A DNA stretch of 64,000 bases from Neolewinella litorea (GCF_004803465.1 NZ_SRSF01000002.1:577208-641207); one strand, 5' to 3'. Positions 42,724 through 51,817 are shown, numbered from the stretch's first letter. Notes: a model not told the origin generated them from the sequence alone. Made by a program: numbers and translations.

Positions 42724-44217
42724 ATGCAACGCACGACCTTACTCCTCCTGGCCATCCTCCTGGGGCTTACGCCCCTCGTGGCCCAATCCGACGCCCCACC
42801 GGGTACCGTATACTACCAGGTCACCAAACTTAAGGACCCGACCGGGAACCTGATGCAGGTGGAAAATACCCTGATGCTGCCCTACTTTCAGGCCCGCGTC
42901 AACGACGGATCGCAAATCTGGCACGCCCTTTACCGCATCGTTTCGCCCGACGCCAATGAGGCCGGTTACGACTATATCTCCGTCGACGTATACGACAACC
43001 TCTCCGAACTTCACCTGCCCGAATCGGGGGAAAACCAGGTGATCGAGCAAACCTTCCCGCACACCACTCCGGACCAATTCTGGGGACTCGTGGAAGAGGA
43101 TTCCGACGTGATCAGTGAGACCACCTACACCATTGCCGGGGCCCTCATGCCCGCCCCCAGCACCCGGGGTGAACCCAGCGCCCCCCTCCTGGCCGTCAAC
43201 TACATGTTGGTACCCCCCGGCAAGGAAAGCGACTACCTGGCTATGGAAACGGAAGTTTTCAAGCCCATCATGGAACAGCACGTCAAGCAGGGCAGTATGG
43301 AAAACTGGTCCCTCTTCGAGCGCGCTATACCGGTGGGTACCGACTTCGGGGCCAATTTCGCTACCGTAGACGCTTTTTCAGACTGGGACCAGGTAGAGGC
43401 CTACCAGCAAAAGTGGCAGTCGACGGCCACCGCCACCCACCCCAATAAGGACCTGGGCGCGATCATGAATCAGATGACCGACCTCCGGGAACGCACCCGC
43501 ATGGAAGTGTGGGAACTTCAGCGCGAAACCACACCGCCCTCATCGGAGTCCATCAGCTACCAGATCATCCAGGAAGGTACCGGTCCGAAGCCCCTGCGCG
43601 GACAGGAGGTCACCTGGTCGGGCAAGGTGATGAACGAACGGGGGGAAACCGTATTTGAGACGTCCTCCCTCGGCGAAGACTGGCAGGACATCCTGGGCAG
43701 TGATCCCACCAACACCCGCTGGAACAACGCCGTGAAGATGGTCGGTGCCGGCGGCATCGTGCAGGTTACGGTGCCGGCCTCCCGGCAGAGTTTCCGGGAA
43801 CAGCAGCGGAACGGGGGAGGGCACCTCATCATGAAGATCAACGTCAAGGAGATTGGCCCGCCGGTCAAGTACGGCCACGACAAACTCAAGGAAATCCTCA
43901 CCAGTGAAGGCCTGGAGGCGGCCCAGGAATGGTACGCCGGGCTAAAACGCAGCAATCCCAACGGTTACGTATTTCGCGAAATGCAGATGAATGCACTGGG
44001 TTACGACCTGATGGCCGAGGGCTACGACGAGGAGGCGATCTACGTGCTGGACCTCAACCGCCAGCAATACCCCGATTCCTTCAACGTCTACGATAGCCTC
44101 GCCGATGCCTACAGCAATGCCGGCAACGACTTCCACGCCAAGGAACATTTCAAGATGGCGCTGAAAAAAAATCCGGATTCCACCTTCACCGCGGAAAAGC
44201 TCGGAAAACTCAAGTAA
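42724..44217 (+). CDS. Exported FKBP-like/TPR protein
   Basis: The product has 497 residues from ATG 42724 (MQRTTLLLLAILLGLTPLVAQ), with a signal peptide. Residues about 25-265 form two related ferredoxin-like/dimeric barrel halves (YYQVTKLKDPTGNLMQVENT; VNYMLVPPGKESDYLAMETE). Residues about 280-390 look like a degenerate FKBP peptidyl-prolyl isomerase domain (YQIIQEGTGPKPLRGQEVTW; GGGHLIMKINVKEIG), with poor conservation of the active-site aromatics, so activity is doubtful. The last 100 residues are TPR-like (FNVYDSLADAYSNAGNDFHA). The domain reading is moderately sure. No function is proposed. Confidence 0.68.
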   Translation: MQRTTLLLLAILLGLTPLVAQSDAPPGTVYYQVTKLKDPTGNLMQVENTLMLPYFQARVNDGSQIWHALYRIVSPDANEAGYDYISVDVYDNLSELHLPESGENQVIEQTFPHTTPDQFWGLVEEDSDVISETTYTIAGALMPAPSTRGEPSAPLLAVNYMLVPPGKESDYLAMETEVFKPIMEQHVKQGSMENWSLFERAIPVGTDFGANFATVDAFSDWDQVEAYQQKWQSTATATHPNKDLGAIMNQMTDLRERTRMEVWELQRETTPPSSESISYQIIQEGTGPKPLRGQEVTWSGKVMNERGETVFETSSLGEDWQDILGSDPTNTRWNNAVKMVGAGGIVQVTVPASRQSFREQQRNGGGHLIMKINVKEIGPPVKYGHDKLKEILTSEGLEAAQEWYAGLKRSNPNGYVFREMQMNALGYDLMAEGYDEEAIYVLDLNRQQYPDSFNVYDSLADAYSNAGNDFHAKEHFKMALKKNPDSTFTAEKLGKLK

Positions 44218-44266
44218 GTCCTGGGGGCGTTCATGACCTTTTTTCGGCGCATCCGGTTCCTAAGGC

Positions 44267-45079
44267 ATGGACATCCGTTTTATCCCCCAGGAAGAGATCG
44301 ACAAGCAACTCTACAACAGTTGCGTACACTTCGCCACCAACGGGAGCCTCTACGGCTACGACTGGTACCTCAATGCCACCGCCAAGGAATGGGACCTCCT
44401 GGTGGAGGGCGACAACTACGTCACGGCCATGCCCCTGCCCAAGCGGCAGAATTGGCTAGGGCGTACCTACCTCACCCAGCCTACCCTCGTACCGGACCTG
44501 GCAGTCTACAGCGTGAAGCCCCTCAGCCCGAAACGCATTCAGGCCTTCTGGGACGCCATCCCGGACACCTTCCGCGGAGGGGAACTTACTGTGGAACCCG
44601 CCTCCGTCCCCGGGCAGAGCGGCCGCTTCACCGTTACCTCCGCCGTAGGCGAGGCCCTCTTCCTCAACCAACCCTACGAAGCCATCACCGACAACTTCCC
44701 CTCCGGCTACTACGACCGTATGGCCCGAGCCGAGGCCGCCGACCTGCTGCCCGTACCGGTGATCAAACCGGAGGCTTTCGCCGCCTTCTGGCTGGAAGTC
44801 CACGGCAGCGGCGGCGAGAATGAGTGGAAGTTCCACGCCATGCAGCGCATCATGTACCAGATCCTTCACCGCAGTTGGGGCAACGCTACCGGCGTGCAGA
44901 CCCGCGACGGCGAACTGCTGGCGGTTTCCTTCAACGCCTACAGTCACGGCCGCGTTTTCCCCCTGTTTCGCGCCGAAAGCCAGCGGGGCGCGGACGCGGG
45001 TGCCATGACCCTGCTCTACGATACCCTCCTGCGCAGTCATGCCGGCCGCAGTCTCAAGGTCGAACTACTGCCCGGTTAA
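44267..45079 (+). CDS. Hypothetical protein, possibly GNAT/FemAB-like
   Basis: The product has 270 residues without signal peptide. It begins MDIRFIPQEEIDKQLYNSCV and contains NGSLYGYDWYLNATAKEWDL, typical of a Bacteroidota family of cytosolic proteins that I associate with a GNAT/FemAB-type fold; a catalytic function has not been shown. It ends rather abruptly after SLKVELLPG, whereas relatives as I remember them continue for about 40 residues after the LKVE-like point; the downstream frames do not show an obvious continuation. It may therefore be a natural short form or a decayed 3' end. It follows the FKBP-like gene by 49 bp. Confidence 0.6.
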   Translation: MDIRFIPQEEIDKQLYNSCVHFATNGSLYGYDWYLNATAKEWDLLVEGDNYVTAMPLPKRQNWLGRTYLTQPTLVPDLAVYSVKPLSPKRIQAFWDAIPDTFRGGELTVEPASVPGQSGRFTVTSAVGEALFLNQPYEAITDNFPSGYYDRMARAEAADLLPVPVIKPEAFAAFWLEVHGSGGENEWKFHAMQRIMYQILHRSWGNATGVQTRDGELLAVSFNAYSHGRVFPLFRAESQRGADAGAMTLLYDTLLRSHAGRSLKVELLPG

Positions 45080-45159
45080 ACAGGTATAGCAATGTTATCC
45101 CTTTCCTGCCGCCCTACCCCCGGCCGGTCCTTTTACGCCGGTAAAGGCCAATTATCGCT

Positions 45160-45167
45160 TACCTTCG
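45160..45167 (+). promoter_or_regulatory. Candidate -7 box (TACCTTCG) of pyk
   Basis: TACCTTCG fits TAnnTTTG with one mismatch and lies 50 nt upstream of the pyruvate kinase start. No certain -33 TTG is seen. Confidence 0.35.
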
Positions 45168-45217
45168 CGTATTATTGTATTTTCTACACTATCCTATAAA
45201 TTCAAGCTACACCTCTT

Positions 45218-46645
45218 ATGACCGACCACCAGAATACCAAGATCGTAGCTACCGTGGGTCCCGCCTGTAATTCTTACGAGGGGCTCAAGGGCCTAATTGA
45301 GGCCGGCGTAGACGTCTTCCGCCTCAACTTCAGCCACGGTACCCACGAGGATCACAAGAAAGTGGTCGACCACATCGTGCGCCTTAACGCGGAACTGGAA
45401 ACCCACGTCAGCATCCTGGCCGACCTACAGGGCCCCAAACTGCGCGTCGGCAAGATGGAAGGCGACGGGCTGGAGCTTGAGGCCGGACAAATCGTCACTT
45501 TCGTCAACGAGGAATGCGTCGGCAATATCGACCGGGTGTACATGAGCTACCCCCAGTTTGCCCAGGACGTCCGCGTAGGCGAACGCGTACTGGTCGACGA
45601 CGGTACACTCGTCTTCGAGGTCGTGGATACCAACGGCATCGACACGGTAAAACTGAAGGCCCTCTACCCGGGCACCCTGAAGTCGAACAAGGGCGTCAAC
45701 CTGCCTAATACCAAGATCAGCCTGCCGAGCATTACGGAAAAGGACTTTGAGGACCTGCAATACATCCTCACCCTGCCGGTGAACTGGATCGCCCTGAGCT
45801 TCGTGCGCCACCATTCGGATTGTAAGGAACTGCGGGCCCACATCGACCGCGCCCAGCACCCGGCCAAGATCATCGCCAAGATCGAGAAGCCCGAGGCGGT
45901 GGAGAATATCGACAAGATCATCAAGCACTCCAATGCGATCATGGTGGCCCGCGGTGACCTCGGCATCGAGATGCCCATGGAGCAACTGCCCATCATTCAA
46001 AAGGAGGTCATCCGGAAGTGTATCCAACGCGCGCGCCCGGTCATTGTCGCCACTCAGATGATGGACTCCATGATCACCAATCCCGGCCCCACCCGCGCCG
46101 AAGTGACCGACGTCGCCAACGCCGTACTCGACGGTACTGACGCCGTGATGCTCAGCGGTGAGACCAGCGTGGGCCGCCACCCCGCCCTCGTGGTGAAGTG
46201 GATGAACAGCATCATCGAGGAAGCCGAAAAGATCTACGAGATCGGCGTGCGCCGACCCAAGTCGAACGCCCGCAGCGGTACCTTCATCAGTGACGTAGTC
46301 AGCTCCGCCGCTACCTGGGCCGCCCAGAACGTCGGCGCCCGCGCCATCACCGGCCTTACGCGCTCGGGCTACACGGCCTTCAAGCTGTCCAGCTTCCGGC
46401 CCCACGCCAAGATTTACATCTTCAGCGATATCCCCCAAATGCTGGCCACCCTCAACCTTTGCTGGGGCGTGCGCTGCTACCACTACGACAGCTTCGCCAG
46501 CACCGACCAGACGATGGAGGACATCGTCGAGATCTTGAAGCGGAACAACCACGTACAGTCAGGTGACCGTATCGTCAACACCGCCAGCATGCCGCTGGAA
46601 GGGCGCGGACGATTGAACACGATGAAGATCACGGAAGTAGAATAG
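45218..46645 (+). CDS. pyk: Pyruvate kinase
   Basis: The product has 475 residues, the normal length without a C-terminal PEP-utiliser domain. Visible motifs: KIVATVGPACNSYEGL at the N-terminus, VFRLNFSHGTHEDH (nucleotide/K-site), LADLQGPKLRVG, the active-site Lys segment IIAKIEKPEAVENIDKI, metal-binding MVARGDLGIEMPMEQLP, ATQMMDSMITNPGPTRAEVTDVANAVLDG and MLSGETSVGRHP; each is intact. It makes pyruvate and ATP from phosphoenolpyruvate and ADP, the last step of glycolysis. It is a single-gene unit, preceded by a -7-like box and followed after 87 bp by the TPR gene. Confidence 0.98.
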   Translation: MTDHQNTKIVATVGPACNSYEGLKGLIEAGVDVFRLNFSHGTHEDHKKVVDHIVRLNAELETHVSILADLQGPKLRVGKMEGDGLELEAGQIVTFVNEECVGNIDRVYMSYPQFAQDVRVGERVLVDDGTLVFEVVDTNGIDTVKLKALYPGTLKSNKGVNLPNTKISLPSITEKDFEDLQYILTLPVNWIALSFVRHHSDCKELRAHIDRAQHPAKIIAKIEKPEAVENIDKIIKHSNAIMVARGDLGIEMPMEQLPIIQKEVIRKCIQRARPVIVATQMMDSMITNPGPTRAEVTDVANAVLDGTDAVMLSGETSVGRHPALVVKWMNSIIEEAEKIYEIGVRRPKSNARSGTFISDVVSSAATWAAQNVGARAITGLTRSGYTAFKLSSFRPHAKIYIFSDIPQMLATLNLCWGVRCYHYDSFASTDQTMEDIVEILKRNNHVQSGDRIVNTASMPLEGRGRLNTMKITEVE

Positions 46646-46732
46646 TCGTGCCGGTGGCTGGCCCGACCAACCTTTAGCACTACTTGCCCGCTCGAAACGT
46701 TAGTAGGTAGCCAGTCTATCTACCACCGTCCT

Positions 46733-48289
46733 ATGCGTATCCTGCTCTTGCTTCCCCTTCTTTTCACGCTGAGTTTCCTTTCCGCCCAGTCGGAAAGGAG
46801 TGAAAGCGAGGTAAAAAGGGAGGAACAGTTCATCACCGCGAAGCGGGAAGCGCTGCTCGGAAAGACCGACGACGCCATCGCCCTTTTCCAGGCCCTGCTT
46901 GAGGAGCAGCCCAAAAACGATCCGGCCCTCTTCGAACTGGCGCGACTGCACTACGCGGCGGGCAACACCGCGCCGGCCATCGAAGCCCTCCAGCGGGCCT
47001 ACGCCATCCGGCCCAACGACGTCTACGCCGCCTTCCTGGCCGACCTCTACCAGGCGGCCGGTCGGTACCGCGACGGAGCGGACCTGTACGCCCAACTCAT
47101 CGAGCAACGGCCCACCCAAGCGGAAAATTACCTGGAACGGGCGGCGTTCCTCGTCCGCGCCCAGGACGTGAAGGGGGCCATGAAGGTGTACGACGAGCTG
47201 GAAGACCGCATCGGGGTGAACCCAGAGCTTTCGCGCCGCAAGCACGCCCTTTACCTGGGTACCGGCGACCGGAAGCGCGCCGAGCAGGAACTGGTATCAC
47301 TGATCGAAGCCTTTCCCGACGTGATCGACTACCGCCACCTGCTGGCGGGCTATTACCGCAGTCAGGACGAGGATAAGAAAGCACGCGAAGTTTACCAGGA
47401 GATTCTGCGCCGGGAACCCGCCGACGTGCGCGCTCAGCTCGCCCTGCAGGATGCCGCCCCCGGCGGCGACGTTGCGGGTACGGACGACCGTGAACTTATG
47501 GCCTTGCTCGCCCGGCCTGAAGTCGACCTGGACCTCAAGGTTGGCAAGTTGCTGCCCCTCATCCAGCAAGTAGCCAATACCGGCGACCGGGCCCTGGGTG
47601 ATCGCCTGCTGGCCCTCACCGCCGAACTGCGCCGCGTACACCCCGACGCCGCCAAAGCCGCCGCCATCGCGGGCGACTTGTATTTCCATACCGGCCGGCT
47701 CACCGAAGCCGCACAGGCTTACCGCGAAACCCTGGAACTGGACGATACCGTTTACCCCGTCTGGGAACAGCTCCTGGCGGCCCTCTACCTGGATAACCAG
47801 CTGGTCGACCTGCGGGAGTACGCCGAAGCCGCCCTCGACATCTTCCCCAACCGACCGGCCGTCTACGTACACTACGCCCTCGGGGAAGCCCTCCGCGGCG
47901 ATTTCGGGGAAGCCAACAACCTGCTGCAGCAGGCGCAACTGATGGTCAGCGCCAGCCCCGACGCCGCCGCCGCGGTAGACGCCCTGCAGGCTGCCTTTAC
48001 TGCCCTGGAGACCGGATCGGATGCCGATAACCTGAACCTGGCCCGCCTTCCCGGTGGCGAAGGGGGTCCGCTGGCCTTTTATCTCAAGCAACGTAACGAC
48101 CCCGACGCTGCCGCGCTGCAGTCCGCCGACAGCCCGGTCAACACCAACGCCCTCCTCCTGGAACTGATGGGTGATGCCCAACAGCGTGCCGGCGACAAGG
48201 CTGCCGCGGCCGAACTCTACGCTCGTGCCCAGGCCGCGGGGAGCCGGTCCTCTACCCTCGCCCGGAAGATTTCCGGACTCAAAAGCTAA
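46733..48289 (+). CDS. Exported tetratricopeptide-repeat protein
   Basis: The product has 518 residues with a signal peptide (MRILLLLPLLFTLSFLSAQ) and at least eight TPR-like helix pairs from residue 40 to the end, for example DPALFELARLHYAAGNTAPA and AAAIAGDLYFHTGRLTEAAQ. TPR arrays mediate protein-protein contacts; no catalytic domain is present. The next gene (DUF4292 lipoprotein) begins 10 bp after its stop, so they are probably one operon. In other Bacteroidota a TPR protein next to a DUF4292 lipoprotein is a recurrent arrangement associated with envelope functions, which is supportive but not proof of role. Confidence 0.82.
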   Translation: MRILLLLPLLFTLSFLSAQSERSESEVKREEQFITAKREALLGKTDDAIALFQALLEEQPKNDPALFELARLHYAAGNTAPAIEALQRAYAIRPNDVYAAFLADLYQAAGRYRDGADLYAQLIEQRPTQAENYLERAAFLVRAQDVKGAMKVYDELEDRIGVNPELSRRKHALYLGTGDRKRAEQELVSLIEAFPDVIDYRHLLAGYYRSQDEDKKAREVYQEILRREPADVRAQLALQDAAPGGDVAGTDDRELMALLARPEVDLDLKVGKLLPLIQQVANTGDRALGDRLLALTAELRRVHPDAAKAAAIAGDLYFHTGRLTEAAQAYRETLELDDTVYPVWEQLLAALYLDNQLVDLREYAEAALDIFPNRPAVYVHYALGEALRGDFGEANNLLQQAQLMVSASPDAAAAVDALQAAFTALETGSDADNLNLARLPGGEGGPLAFYLKQRNDPDAAALQSADSPVNTNALLLELMGDAQQRAGDKAAAAELYARAQAAGSRSSTLARKISGLKS

Positions 48290-48299
48290 ATCGCCCCGC

Positions 48300-49058
48300 A
48301 TGCGTTTTCCCTTCCTGGCCTTCCTGGCTATCCTACTTCTATCCACCTGTAACCGCAAGGTGGCCGGGCCCGCCGCGGGGGGCACCGACGACCTGCCCAC
48401 CGGCAAACTGCGGCTCGCGCAGGTACTCCGGGCCATCGACGACAAACGGGCCACCTCGGAATGGATGGACGCCCGCGCCCGGGTGGATGTGGCGAGCGAG
48501 AACTTTTCCATTGGTGGCACCGCCTACATCCGCCTCCACCGCGATAAGGCCATTTGGATGAGCGTGAAAAAGTTTGGCATCGAGGGCGCGCGCGCCCTCA
48601 TCCGCCCCGACAGCTTCTTCCTCTACAACCGCCTCGAGGGGGAATACATCGCCGAGCCCCTCAGCTACATCGAGGAGAAATACAAGATCCCCGCCCGCTT
48701 CGACCTGCTGCAGGAAATCTTCTTCGGCAACGCCGTCTTCCTCACCGAAGACCTGGAAGTGAGCCGCGACAACGGTTCCATTCGCCTCATGGGCCGCAAC
48801 CGGGAATTTGCCGGCGACTACCGCTACGATCCGGTCACCTACCAGCTGTCTTCCATGGAGCTCCAGGAACTGGGCCAAAGCCGCGCCGTAACGGTAAGCA
48901 ACGCCTCCTACGCCGCCGTAGACGGACTGTCCGTGTCCTTCCCCCGCAACCGCCGGGTAGAAGTCGATGGCGCCACGGAAGGCACCGCCAGCATGGACCT
49001 CGAATTCACCGACCTGTCCTTCACCGGCCCCCTGGAAATGCCCTTCACCTTCCGCTAA
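48300..49058 (+). CDS. DUF4292 lipoprotein
   Basis: The product has 252 residues from ATG 48300 (MRFPFLAFLAILLLSTCNRK), with a lipobox (LLSTC). Upstream in-frame codons overlap the TPR gene and are rejected. The core includes WMDARARVDVASENFSIGGT, AIWMSVKKFGIEGARALIRP and LLQEIFFGNAVF, which fits DUF4292, a lipoprotein family with a LolA/LolB-like curved sheet. It may bind lipid or lipoproteins in the periplasm; that is inference from fold resemblance. Translationally close to the upstream TPR gene. Hairpin array II begins 11 bp after its stop. Confidence 0.85.
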   Translation: MRFPFLAFLAILLLSTCNRKVAGPAAGGTDDLPTGKLRLAQVLRAIDDKRATSEWMDARARVDVASENFSIGGTAYIRLHRDKAIWMSVKKFGIEGARALIRPDSFFLYNRLEGEYIAEPLSYIEEKYKIPARFDLLQEIFFGNAVFLTEDLEVSRDNGSIRLMGRNREFAGDYRYDPVTYQLSSMELQELGQSRAVTVSNASYAAVDGLSVSFPRNRRVEVDGATEGTASMDLEFTDLSFTGPLEMPFTFR

Positions 49059-49068
49059 CCCGTACAAT

Positions 49069-49258
49069 GCAGCCTGAGGCCGCGAAGTACAATGCGGCCT
49101 CAGGCCGCGCAAGACAATGCAGCCTCAGGCTGCGAGGTACAATGCGGCCTCGGGCCGCGCAAGACAATGCAGCCTCAGGCTGCGAGGTACAATGCGGCCT
49201 CGGGCCGCGCAAGACAATGCAGCCTCAGGCTGCGAAGTACAATGCGGCCTCAGGCCGC
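49069..49258. repeat. Hairpin array II: eight 25-bp units with alternating palindromes
   Basis: Palindromic cores begin at 49069, 49094, 49119, 49144, 49169, 49194, 49219 and 49244, exactly 25 bp apart. Two types alternate: GCAGCCTCAGGCTGC and GCGGCCTCRGGCCGC, so an A-for-G change in one arm is matched by T-for-C in the other. The first copy (GCAGCCTGAGGCCGC) is the imperfect one. Linkers are GAGGTACAAT-like and GCAAGACAAT-like. The array lies between two convergent genes. Confidence 0.95.
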
Positions 49259-49271
49259 GAAGAGGCACCAC

Positions 49272-50600
49272 CTAACGCCGGTCAATCACACTAAATCGCT
49301 CCTCACCCTCCCGCAATTCCTCCTCCAGCGTGGGTTCCAGCACCAGCCGCACCGCCCGGTTATAGGTCACGTAATTCCCCACCCAGCTCAGAAAAGTAAA
49401 CAGCCGGTTGCGGAAGCCAATGAGGTAAAAAATGTGTACAAAGGCCCACACGAACCAGGCCGGCACACCACTGAAGTGGAGATTAGGGGGCAGGTCGGCC
49501 ACGGCGCGGTTGCGACCAATGATGGCCAGGTTGCCCTTGTCGCGGTAGCGGAAAGCCGTGGTGGGGCGGTCGCGCGCGATGGCGTTGAAGTTCTTGGCCA
49601 GCCGTTTGCCCATTTGTATGGCTACCTGCGCCACGCCGGGGTGGCCCCGGGGCCATTCGTCGTTGGTGAGCAGGGCTACGTCGCCCAGGGCATAGACGTT
49701 CTCGTAGCCCGCCACGCGCAGGTGGTCGTCGATGACGTAGCGGGCTTTGAGTACGCTGTCGGATTTTAGCCCCTCGATGATTTCACCGGTCACCCCCGCG
49801 CCCCAGATGACGGTGCTGCTGGACAGGGTGGTACCGTCCTTGAAGGTGGCCACGCGGCCGTCGTAGTCGGTCATCAGCATCCCGAATTTCAGTTCGATGC
49901 CCATTTCCTCGAGGTTGCGGTACGCTTCGCGGCTGGATTTATCCGAGAAGGACGACAGCAGTTCCCCCTCCCCTTCTACCAGGATAAACCGCAGTTGATC
50001 CATGGGGGTATCCGGATAATCGTGGGCCAGTACGTGCTTACGCAGTTCCGACAGGGCGCCGGCCAGTTCCACCCCGGAAGGCCCGCCGCCTACGATGATG
50101 AAGGTCATCAGGCGTTTGCGTTCCTCAGGGTCGTCGGTCAGGTCGGCCCGCTCCAGCGTCTGGAAGATGTGGTTGCGCAGCCGCCGCGCGTCGGGAACGG
50201 TCTTCAGCGGTAGGGTGTGGGCCTGAATGTTCTGGTTGCCGAAGAAGTTGGCGCGGGTACCGGTGGCCAACACCAGGTGATCGTAGGGAATCGCTCCCGC
50301 AGCGGTATGTACGAGTCGGGTGGCAGGGTCGATGCCGTGTACCTGCAGCATGCGGAAGTGAAAGTCGTGTTTGCGGCGGAAAGATTTGCGCAGCGGTCCG
50401 CAAATGTCAGGGGCCTCCAGGCCGGCCGTCGCCACCTGGTAGAGCAGCGGGGCAAAGGTGTGGTAGTTGTGCCGGTCGAGCAGCACCACTTGGTAGCGGG
50501 TCGTATCGAGTTGGTGAACGAAGTTGAGTCCCGCAAATCCGCCACCGATCACTACGATACGGGGTTTGGACTGGGGATCTGGAAGGTTGAGCGTAAGCAT
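49272..50600 (-). CDS. ndh: Type II NADH dehydrogenase (NADH:quinone oxidoreductase)
   Basis: The product has 442 residues from ATG 50600 (MLTLNLPDPQSKPRIVVIGG); an ATG 14 codons upstream is less likely. Two Rossmann motifs are present: VVIGGGFAGLNFVHQL for FAD and FIIVGGGPSGVELAGALSEL for NADH, with VIWGAGVTGE and VYALGDVALL typical of NDH-2. The C-terminal 70 residues contain amphipathic/hydrophobic segments (FVWAFVHIFYLIGFRNRLFT) for membrane attachment. It oxidises NADH and reduces quinone without pumping protons. It is convergent with the DUF4292 gene, with hairpin array II between them. Confidence 0.93.
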   Translation of the reverse strand: MLTLNLPDPQSKPRIVVIGGGFAGLNFVHQLDTTRYQVVLLDRHNYHTFAPLLYQVATAGLEAPDICGPLRKSFRRKHDFHFRMLQVHGIDPATRLVHTAAGAIPYDHLVLATGTRANFFGNQNIQAHTLPLKTVPDARRLRNHIFQTLERADLTDDPEERKRLMTFIIVGGGPSGVELAGALSELRKHVLAHDYPDTPMDQLRFILVEGEGELLSSFSDKSSREAYRNLEEMGIELKFGMLMTDYDGRVATFKDGTTLSSSTVIWGAGVTGEIIEGLKSDSVLKARYVIDDHLRVAGYENVYALGDVALLTNDEWPRGHPGVAQVAIQMGKRLAKNFNAIARDRPTTAFRYRDKGNLAIIGRNRAVADLPPNLHFSGVPAWFVWAFVHIFYLIGFRNRLFTFLSWVGNYVTYNRAVRLVLEPTLEEELREGEERFSVIDRR

Positions 50601-50965
50601 GGGAGAAGGAGCGTGGATGAGAAAACACTTCAAACCCTTCATAGTGCGATTTTCCGGGGCGCGTACGCGGGTGCAAGACCAACTCCGGGGTGCCGGCTAC
50701 CGCGGTTCCGGTGAGGTTGAACAGCCACCGCACAGGCGCACGCAGTAATTCCTTACGGCACCGAACACTGCATCCCATAATCGTGACCGTGTTCACCTTG
50801 GAGCACCTATCCAACACCAAATCTATCAATGACCCGGGCACCCTCGAGCAGCGGGACTACGACCGGATGTAGACACCCTTCACCATGGCAACGGTCCGCC
50901 ACTTTGACCCGGACCAATAGGCGAAGGCGCTGCGGTGGCTACGTGGGTGAGACCCACCGAGGTGT
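50601..50965. other. Intergenic region upstream of ndh
   Basis: No gene is supported in these 365 bp. Open frames on both strands are Pro/Arg-rich and overlap known genes. The ndh promoter should lie here, but I see no convincing TTG/TAnnTTTG pair. An imperfect GGTGGCTACGTGGGTGAGACCCACC-like hairpin lies near 50930-50960 (inner part GTGGGTGAGACCCAC) and could end transcription from the GGGP synthase gene. Confidence 0.45.
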
Positions 50966-51724
50966 CTATTTCACGCCGACGGCGGAAGGGTGGCTAGCGT
51001 GCACCACGGCACTAAGGGAGGGCAGCCAGCTGTGGTCGCCCTCCAGTCCGTTGCCGACCACGACTAGGTCGGCTCCCGCCTGCAGGGCCTCGCGGGCGCG
51101 GTCCGGATTTCGGATGCCACCGCCCACCACTATGGGCAGATCGACTTCGGCCCGCACCGCACGGATGGTTCGGGGGTGGACCGGGGTAAGTGCCCCGCTT
51201 CCCGCGTCGAGGTAGATCAGGCGCAGGCCCAGTTGCTCGCCGGCCAGGGCCGTGGCGGCCGCGATGGCGGGCTTGTCGGACGGGATGGGCGTGGTGCCGC
51301 TCATGTAGGATACCGAGGTGGCCTTGCCGCCATCGATCAGGATGTAGCCGGTCGGTACCGTGGGCAGGCCCATCTGCTTGATGCGACCCGCTACGGTGAC
51401 GTGGTGACCGATGAGCAGTTCGGGGTTCCGGCCGGAGATAAGGGAAAGGAGGAGGAGCCCGTCGGCCTGCCCGTCCAGCTGATAAACTGAGCCCGGAAAG
51501 AGCAGTACCGGCACCTCAGTAAAGCCCTTGAGCAGGCGCAAATAGTATTCCGACTGCGGTTGGTTGACCAGGCTGCCGCCCCAGAAGAAAAAGTCGACGT
51601 GACCCTGCCGAGCGTGTTCCCCCAATGCCCGGAGGCATTCCCGGGTGGCCTTATCCGGATCAACCAGTACGGCCAGCAGCTTACGGCCCGCTTCGCGGGC
51701 CCGGGACAGTGCGCTCAGGATCAT
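50966..51724 (-). CDS. Geranylgeranylglyceryl/heptaprenylglyceryl phosphate synthase family protein
   Basis: The product has 252 residues from ATG 51724 (MILSALSRAREAGRKLLAVL); the frame runs upstream into the tRNA and is rejected there. The TIM-barrel phosphate-binding motifs are intact: VLVDPDKAT, FFFWGGSL, PTGYILIDGGKATSVSYMSG, LIYLDAGSGAL, and VVGGGIRNPDRAREALQAGA. The enzyme joins a prenyl diphosphate to sn-glycerol 1-phosphate, the first step of archaeal ether lipids; bacterial group II members in Bacteroidota have shown GGGP synthase activity, but their end product is unclear. A TACCTTTG box ends four bases before its start. The family call is very secure. Confidence 0.93.
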   Translation of the reverse strand: MILSALSRAREAGRKLLAVLVDPDKATRECLRALGEHARQGHVDFFFWGGSLVNQPQSEYYLRLLKGFTEVPVLLFPGSVYQLDGQADGLLLLSLISGRNPELLIGHHVTVAGRIKQMGLPTVPTGYILIDGGKATSVSYMSGTTPIPSDKPAIAAATALAGEQLGLRLIYLDAGSGALTPVHPRTIRAVRAEVDLPIVVGGGIRNPDRAREALQAGADLVVVGNGLEGDHSWLPSLSAVVHASHPSAVGVK

Positions 51725-51728
51725 CACC

Positions 51729-51736
51729 CAAAGGTA
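51729..51736 (-). promoter_or_regulatory. -7 box TACCTTTG, 4 nt before ATG 51724
   Basis: On the minus strand TACCTTTG is a perfect TAnnTTTG match and is separated from the GGGP synthase start codon by only four bases. If used, the mRNA would be leaderless or nearly so. Confidence 0.45.
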
Positions 51737-51778
51737 TAACCGGCGCGCGGCAACTAAAAACCGGGGGTGGAAACGACA

Positions 51779-51808
51779 ACGGCCCCGCTGCCAAAGCAGC
51801 GGGGCCGT
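51779..51808 (-). terminator. Terminator of tRNA-Leu
   Basis: On the minus strand ACGGCCCCGCTGC pairs perfectly with GCAGCGGGGCCGT around a four-base loop (TTTG), 10 bp after the tRNA 3' end, and is followed by the weak T-rich sequence TGTCGTTT. Confidence 0.75.
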
Positions 51809-51817
51809 CGAAGTAAG

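Noticed and set aside
50407..50841. 144-codon minus-strand frame upstream of ndh
   Set aside because: Most of it overlaps ndh in another frame and the rest is Arg/Pro-rich; no support as a gene.
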